Assembly: GCA_051891435.1 (NCBI GenBank)
Contig: JBJFFE010000032.1
Span: 1 to 11,678 of the forward strand
Direction of reading: 5' to 3'
Length of the DNA stretch: 11,678 nucleotides
Origin: UMGS1933 sp051891435
Lineage (GTDB): Bacteria > Bacillota > Clostridia > TANB77 > CAG-508
The notes beneath the pieces were generated by a model that worked only from the letters and a program-made list of their open reading frames with translations, did not search any database and was not told the DNA's origin. Shown piece by piece: positions 6,580 through 11,678 of this stretch; the stretch's first letter is position 1; every line of letters starts with the position of its first letter. A program made the translations under genes and the position numbers.

Positions 6580-6609
6580 TTGTAAGGACGAATTTTGTCG
6601 CCCTTACAA
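6580..6609. repeat. Small imperfect palindrome in the NRPS-kinase spacer
   Basis: TTGTAAGG (6580-6587) pairs with CCTTACAA (6602-6609). One mismatch and then CGA/TCG continue the stem to a 6-base loop. It lies immediately after the NRPS stop codon (6610-6612). No T-tract follows it on the - strand (the tail reads AATAAAAATACGG), so termination before the kinase is doubtful. Its TGTAAGGNCGA arms are a degenerate form of the TGTAGGGGCG ends of the two other spacer palindromes. Confidence 0.55.
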
Positions 6610-8100
6610 TTATTTTATATATCCAATAGATTTTAGGTATATAATATATTTTCTAATGTATTTTTCATTTATTTTTGGCCATTTAAATGAAAGGTTTTTA
6701 AGTACTTTATTCGTAAAACTATTTTGTATTTTAATGTTAGTATTATATACTAAATTCTTATTTTCGTCAAAGTCATTTATAATTCCAGAAAGAATGTTTC
6801 TAGATTTATCATCTTTAGATAAAGTATTTATTTTTTTATTAAAAGTTTCTTTATCCACGATTTCCATTTTTATTTTTAAAGAATTTAATATAGAGAATAA
6901 TTCTCTAAAAGTAATATGGTTATTATTATAAACATGATAAACAGTATAATCATTCTTACAAAAAACTAGTTTGATTATAGCTTCAGCACATAAATCAACT
7001 GGTGAAAATTCTGTATATTTATCTGCTAAATAATCTGGAATACATCCTATATGTAAAAATGAATTAATTCTGTTTAAAAATGCATTTTCAGAAACATTAA
7101 TCTGGAATATTCCATCAGAATATCTATTAGTAATATTTCCTAATCTTATGATTTTTGCATCTAAAGAGCCATTTAGTACATTTTCTAAAATAAGTCTTTC
7201 TGCAATGAACTTTGTATATATATATACATTTGATAAATCTTGCCCGATATATAAACTTTGTTCATTAAAAGTAACTTCAGGAGAAAGACCAGCAACTTTG
7301 TAAGAATCTGTTTCAAATATATTTCCAGACACACTTAATGTTGATAGATGATATAGTTTACAGTTAAAGCTTTTACAAAAATGTATAATATTTTTAGCAC
7401 CTTGTATATTAGTTGAGTTAAAAGTATCTATATTTCCATAGTGTTTTACAATAGCTGCAGAATTTATTACACAATCTATTGTATTACCTAATTCTTCATA
7501 ATACAAGTCATTTAAACCTAATTTTTCTTCTTTTATATCTCCTTCTATTACAATAATTCTATTGAAAATTTGTCTATCGTATTTGTTTCCAAAATAGAAG
7601 CGTAAAGTATTTAATAATCTTATTTGAGGGTCATTATTATCTTTAGCACGAATCAAACAGTATATATTGCTTTTTGTATGTTTTAGTAAAGCATCTAAAA
7701 TATGACTACCTAAATATCCAGTAGAACCAGTTAACAAGATATTTTTAAACTTGTTTCTTGATGTCTTTAATTTGTTGTTGAAAGTATTGTTTTTAAGTAG
7801 TTCATCTATTTGTGTGTAATCATAATCATCTGTAAATTCATCTGTTTTAGAATGTGCAGATGATACATTTTCAGATAATTGTTTTATTGTAGGATATTTA
7901 AAAATATCTTTATAAGATAAATCTAATCCTTTATTAAATGCTTCTATTTGTAGCTTAATAGCAAGTAAAGAATCTCCACCTAAGTCAAAGAAATTATCTG
8001 TTATTCCAACTTTATCTAAATTTAAAACAGTTTCAAAAGCTTCTGCAAGACTTTGTTGGTAAGCTGTTTGTGGAGCTTCGTAAGTATTTCCGAGTGTCAA
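6610..8100 (-). CDS. NRPS C-terminal part: PCP + thioester reductase domain
   Basis: Terminal part of the NRPS, numbered from a TTG at 8100. Residues about 8-78 are a peptidyl carrier protein with FFDLGGDSL, phosphopantetheine site S44. Residues about 118-496 are a reductase domain of the short-chain dehydrogenase / male-sterility type: NAD(P)H-binding TGSTGYLG (124-131), HLST (T254 as the likely catalytic Thr), and Y293-K297 in the YxxxK signature. Such domains release the PCP-bound peptide as an aldehyde, or an alcohol after a second reduction, instead of hydrolysing it. The TTG has no ribosome binding site and a PCP-R protein lacking its A domain is unusual. This is therefore the continuation of the frame upstream after a one-base frameshift between about 8080 and 8110, not a separate gene. 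The stop is 54 bases before the sensor kinase. Confidence 0.88.
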   Translation of the reverse strand: MTLGNTYEAPQTAYQQSLAEAFETVLNLDKVGITDNFFDLGGDSLLAIKLQIEAFNKGLDLSYKDIFKYPTIKQLSENVSSAHSKTDEFTDDYDYTQIDELLKNNTFNNKLKTSRNKFKNILLTGSTGYLGSHILDALLKHTKSNIYCLIRAKDNNDPQIRLLNTLRFYFGNKYDRQIFNRIIVIEGDIKEEKLGLNDLYYEELGNTIDCVINSAAIVKHYGNIDTFNSTNIQGAKNIIHFCKSFNCKLYHLSTLSVSGNIFETDSYKVAGLSPEVTFNEQSLYIGQDLSNVYIYTKFIAERLILENVLNGSLDAKIIRLGNITNRYSDGIFQINVSENAFLNRINSFLHIGCIPDYLADKYTEFSPVDLCAEAIIKLVFCKNDYTVYHVYNNNHITFRELFSILNSLKIKMEIVDKETFNKKINTLSKDDKSRNILSGIINDFDENKNLVYNTNIKIQNSFTNKVLKNLSFKWPKINEKYIRKYIIYLKSIGYIK

Positions 8101-9621
8101 CTTTTATTTTTTTCAAAGATTTTCTATCTATTTTACCATTTGATGTCAATTTAAAACTTTCCACTTGAACAAAGAAGTTTGGTATAAAGTATAATGGCAA
8201 CTTTCTTTGTAAAAATGCTTTTAAGTCTGTAATGTTAATTTGTTTACTTGATGAAAAATAACATATAAGTTTATTACTTTTATCTAATAATACAACTACT
8301 TTATCAATATTAGGATAAAGGTAAACACAAGCTTCAATTTCTCCAAGTTCAATTCTGTGTCCATTTATTTTTACTTGATAATCATTTCTACCAATAAAGC
8401 TAATTAATCCATCATTATTCCATTTCGCTAAATCTCCAGTTTTATACGCAAGATTACATTTTAGGTTAGGAATAGAGACAAAGTTTTTATCTGTAAGTTC
8501 CCTATTATTTAAGTATCCTCTGGCAACATTATCTCCTGAAATATATATTTCCCCAGGAACTCCAATAGGAACAGGTTGCATAGTATTATCTAAAATAAAA
8601 ATTTGTAAATTATGTAATGGCTTACCAATAGGTATAAATTTATAATTTTTTAAAATAGTATTATCTAAAATTACTGCAGTTGAGCAAATCGTACTCTCAG
8701 TAGGACCATATGCATTAATAATTTTCATGTTTGGGTTAAGCAAATAGTATTTTTTTATTGTACTAGTTTTTATGGGCTCTACACCAAGTAATAGTTTGTT
8801 AATTGGCACATTAGCATAAGAAGATAAAATGTTATAAACATCTTCTAGAATATTTGGTGGTATATACAAGAAGGTTATTTTATTTTTTATAATTGTTTTA
8901 CAATATTTAAATATATCAGATATATTTGGTTCGTTATATAAGTATAAAGATGCACCATTAAGTAAAGTTATAAAAAACTCAAAAATACTTACATCAAAAG
9001 ATATATTTGTTGATGCTAATAACCTATCTTGTGTTGAAATTTCACCATATAATTTTGTAAATGACTTTATGAAATTTACTAAATTATGATGACAAATTTT
9101 AACACCTTTTGGATTTCCAGTTGAACCAGATGTGTAAATAATATATAGTAAATCTAATGGTTTAATTTCTAATTCTAAATTCTTTGTATTATATTTAGAA
9201 TAGTCAAATTGCTCTAAATCTACAATTTTAATTGTATCATTATAAACTAAATTTTGAGAAGATTTTACAAATATAATTTTAGCATTGCTATTTTGTAATA
9301 TGAAATCAACTCTTTCTGTTGGAATTTCGGAAGACACTGGTAAATAAGCAGCTCCTGCCTTTATAATGCCCATCATACTTATAATTAAATCTAAAGAACG
9401 ATTTGCTAGCACAGGAACAATATCGTTTTTCCCAATATCATTTTGTTTTAAGAAATGTGCAATACTATTTGCCTTGGCATTTAACTCTTTATAAGTTAGC
9501 TTTTGGTCTTCAAAAACAACAGCAATATTGTCTGGTGTTTTTTCTACTTGTTCTTCGAATAATTGAACAATCGTTTTATCTTTTGGATAGTCCATTTTTG
9601 TATTATTAAATTCATATAATA
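8033..9621 (-). CDS. NRPS second adenylation domain (fragment between gap and frameshift)
   Basis: Activates one amino acid as an acyl-adenylate and loads it on the following PCP. Counting from the first residue after the N gap, it begins LYEFNNTKMDYPKD, the tail of the missing C domain and the C-A linker. Core motifs follow: A3 YTSGSTGNPKG (162-172), A4 FDVSIFEFF (208-216), A5 NAYGPTE (302-308), A7 YKTGD (393-397), A8 around GRNDYQVKINGHRIELGEIE (410-429) and A10 NGK with K496. Aligned by eye on GrsA, the pocket reads roughly D-V-F-Y-L-G-A-I-C-K, a hydrophobic pocket that I cannot assign to one residue. After SLKKIK the frame is lost and it ends at 8033; the PCP continues in the other frame. 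The first ATG (9595) is inside the linker and is not a real start. Confidence 0.88.
9461..9621 (-). repeat. Direct repeat copy 1: start of second A domain
   Basis: Matches 11518-11678 at about 145 of 161 positions by eye. The 55 bases at 9567-9621, touching the N gap, are identical to 11624-11678. It encodes the C-A linker and the first ~40 residues of the A domain; similarity falls sharply beyond it. Confidence 0.85.
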
Positions 9622-9721
9622 NNNNNNNNNNNNNNNNNNNNNNNNNNNNNNNNNNNNNNNNNNNNNNNNNNNNNNNNNNNNNNNNNNNNNNNNNNNNNNN
9701 NNNNNNNNNNNNNNNNNNNNN
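9622..9721. other. Assembly gap (100 Ns) inside the second condensation domain
   Basis: Exactly 100 Ns, which looks like a placeholder of unknown true length. On the upstream side the C domain has run only about 45 residues; on the downstream side only its last few residues and the linker are seen. Since C domains are usually around 430-450 aa, about 1.2 kb is probably missing. Reading frames drawn across the Ns are meaningless. Confidence 0.95.
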
Positions 9722-11678
9722 AACTTGTTGAAGCATTCTTCTAATTTATTTATATCAATTTCACCATCTAAAATAATACTACCAGGTACATTATATAGGG
9801 TAGAAGTTTCACCAGCCATACTACTTGCAAAGAAAATTCTCTTTTGAGCAGATGAAATTGTATAAAAATCTTTGGATTCGATTTTAGGTATGACATTATC
9901 TGAAACGGAATTCAAAGAAGATATGTAATTAGCCAAATCTTTTACACAAGAGTAAGTAAATATATCTGGTACGGTAATGTCCCTATCAAAAATATTATTA
10001 ATTTCAATAGATAATTTAATTGCGGATAAAGAGTCTCCACCTAGCTCGAAGAAATTATCTAGAGTACTGAAATTATCAACACTTAATAAATTTGAAAAAA
10101 TGCTATATAATTTTTCTTCTATAGGATTAATAGGTTTAACAATTTCATTATCGTTATTGTCTAGTTTTATAGATAATAATTTTTCCGTATCTATTTTTCC
10201 ATTTTGTGTTATAGGAAACTTTGCTATCTGTAATAATTTATAAGGAACCATATAAATAGGTAATTTATTTTTTATAAATTTTTTTAAATTAATAGTATTT
10301 ATTTCTTTGGAAGATGTAAAAAATGCTATTATTTTATTATCCTTTATGAGAGTAACAGAGCGTGTAATATTTTCAAAAGATTGAATTATATTGTCTATTT
10401 CTAATAATTCAATTCTATGTCCGTTTAGTTTAACCTGATTATCTTTTCTTCCAATAAAGTTTATATTGCCATCCTCAGAGTAATAAGCAAAATCTCCAGA
10501 ACAGTAAGCCACTTCATTAAAATATGGACAGAGATAGAAATTAGTATTTAAAGATAAATCTACATAGCCTTCGGCAACTTGATCTCCTAAAATAAGTATT
10601 TCACCAGGTACTCCTATAGGTTGTATTTGTTTGGTTATAGGGTTTACAATTAAAATTTTAGTATTGTTCAAAGGCCTTCCAATAGGAATAAAATCATTAC
10701 TAATAATTTTATTCTTATTGCTATACATATAAGATATACAGCAAATAGTTGCTTCAGTTGGACCATAACCGTTATGGATTTTCATGTCTTTATTTAGTAA
10801 AAGGAAATTGTTTAATGTGTTATATTTTATTTTTTCTACGCCAACTAGTAATTTATCTAATCTAATATTATTCTTATTTTTTAAGAAAGAATATACATCA
10901 TCTAAAATATTTGGAGGAATAAATGCAAAAGTAATATTATTATTATAAATATATTCAGACAAATATTTTATATTGTAAATACTATTATCTGGTAACAGAT
11001 GTAAAGATGCACCTAATAATAGTGGAATAAATATTTCTTGAATACTAGCATCAAAAGAAATATTAGCTATACTTAAACAAATATCATTATTTGAAATAGA
11101 ATTATTAAATCTATTGTTAATAGCAAAAACATGGTTTATTAGAGAATAATTTTTAATTTTAACTCCCTTTGGATTTCCTGTTGAACCAGAAGTATATAAA
11201 ATATATGCAATATCATCAGAAGAAGATGCAATATTTAAATTTTGCGAATGACTATTAGTTTGATTATTTAATACGTTTAAATATTTACAAGGAAAATTTA
11301 AACCATCAATTAAATCATTATTAGAAATTAACAATGTGGCTTGGCTATTATTTAAAATATATTCTATTCTATTCTTTGGGTGAAGAGTAGAAATAGGCAA
11401 AAAAGTACAACCTACTTTCAAAGATGATAAAATAGACACAATATAATCAATACTTTTTTCTAAATAAATTCCTATGACATTATGTTCAATTATACCAATT
11501 TCTTTTATATAATGAGCTAAACTATTTGCTCTGTCATTCAACTCTCTATAAGTTAACTTTTGGTCTTTGAAAACAACAGCAATATTATCAGGTGTTTTTT
11601 CTACTTGCTCCTCAAATAATTGGACAATCGTTTTATCTTTTGGATAGTCCATTTTTGTATTATTAAATTCATATAATA
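9722..11678 (-). CDS. NRPS first visible module: A-PCP and start of C domain (5' end outside window)
   Basis: The frame is open to the window edge: residues LYEFNNTK precede the first Met (11652), the tail of a further upstream C domain, so the gene starts outside. Numbered from that Met: an adenylation domain (1-~500) with A3 YTSGSTGNPKG (153-163), A4 FDASIQEIF (200-208), A5 GYGPTE (295-300), A8 GRKDNQVKLNGHRIELLEI (401-419) and A10 NGK with K486. A7 reads YCSGDF instead of the usual Y(K/R)TGDL. The pocket aligned by eye on GrsA is roughly D-A-Q-F-L-G-G-I-C-K. A PCP follows (about 510-575, FFELGGDSL, S541), then the start of a C domain (C1 motif SSAQKR, 600-605) running into the N gap at residue 643. 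There is no epimerisation domain between PCP and C. With the downstream parts this gives (C)-A-T-C-A-T-R. Confidence 0.9.
11518..11678 (-). repeat. Direct repeat copy 2: start of first visible A domain, at window edge
   Basis: Partner of 9461-9621, with about 16 differences, all in the part farther from the window edge. The final 55 bases (11624-11678) are identical to 9567-9621, and both copies stop at the same base, one at the N gap and one at the end of the window. Confidence 0.85.

Noticed and set aside
6482..6931. 149-aa + strand open frame
   Set aside because: It spans the kinase start and the NRPS end in antisense, is Phe/Ile/Ser-rich and has no domain; it is a shadow of the two - strand genes.
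8098..8100. TTG at 8100 as the true start of an independent PCP-reductase protein
   Set aside because: There is no Shine-Dalgarno upstream (the sequence is A-rich) and the A-domain end and PCP start join cleanly after removing one base.
9722..9736. Protein starts and continuations drawn across the N run
   Set aside because: The 100 Ns are a placeholder; frame across them is arbitrary, and the segment after the gap is clearly LYEFNNTKMDYPKD in another frame.

Overview
The window is low-GC DNA with A-rich spacers, strong GGAGG-type ribosome binding sites, sigma-A-like promoters and a Clostridia-type gene set. These include a 7TM sensor kinase, a Tn1549/PcfC-like VirD4 protein and an NRPS with a reductase terminus. 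The best guess is an anaerobic Clostridia-class Firmicute, possibly a gut bacterium assembled from a draft genome or metagenome. A run of 100 Ns and two single-base frameshifts show that the assembly is not finished. No gene-free stretch exceeds 300 bases. No tRNA, rRNA, CRISPR array, transposase or integrase was seen.

Left part, + strand. A class-II J-domain co-chaperone (CbpA-like, 174-1067) has a clear extended -10 promoter and, upstream of that, a tandem Spo0A-box-like pair. A 222-base spacer follows. It holds a folded palindromic repeat, a textbook-perfect sigma-A promoter (1201-1229) and a 9-bp inverted repeat lying over the -10 and start site, which looks like an operator. This promoter drives three closely packed genes: an unrecognised 188-aa protein, an unrecognised 53-aa protein, and a membrane-anchored VirD4/TraG-type coupling ATPase split by a one-base frameshift exactly in its Walker A loop. 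A strong intrinsic terminator closes the unit. A 186-aa HAD-type 5'(3')-nucleotidase (4120-4680) follows, starting only 22 bases after the terminator T-tract.

Right part, - strand. Transcription runs from the right edge inward. A large NRPS enters the window already open (its upstream condensation domain is outside) and reads A-PCP-C(gap)-A-PCP-reductase. It is therefore probably C-A-T-C-A-T-R overall. That layout is expected to make a dipeptide, possibly N-acylated, released reductively as an aldehyde that may cyclise to a pyrazinone. The gene is broken by an N gap inside the second C domain and by a one-base frameshift between the second A and PCP domains. A 7TM-PAS-HisKA-HATPase sensor kinase follows 54 bases downstream in the same direction and may be co-transcribed. 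It converges with the nucleotidase gene on a GC-rich hairpin.

Three spacers carry related TGTAGGGGC-type palindromes. The 55 bases before the N gap and the last 55 bases of the window are identical, so both breaks look like exits from one collapsed repeat, namely the two condensation domains.
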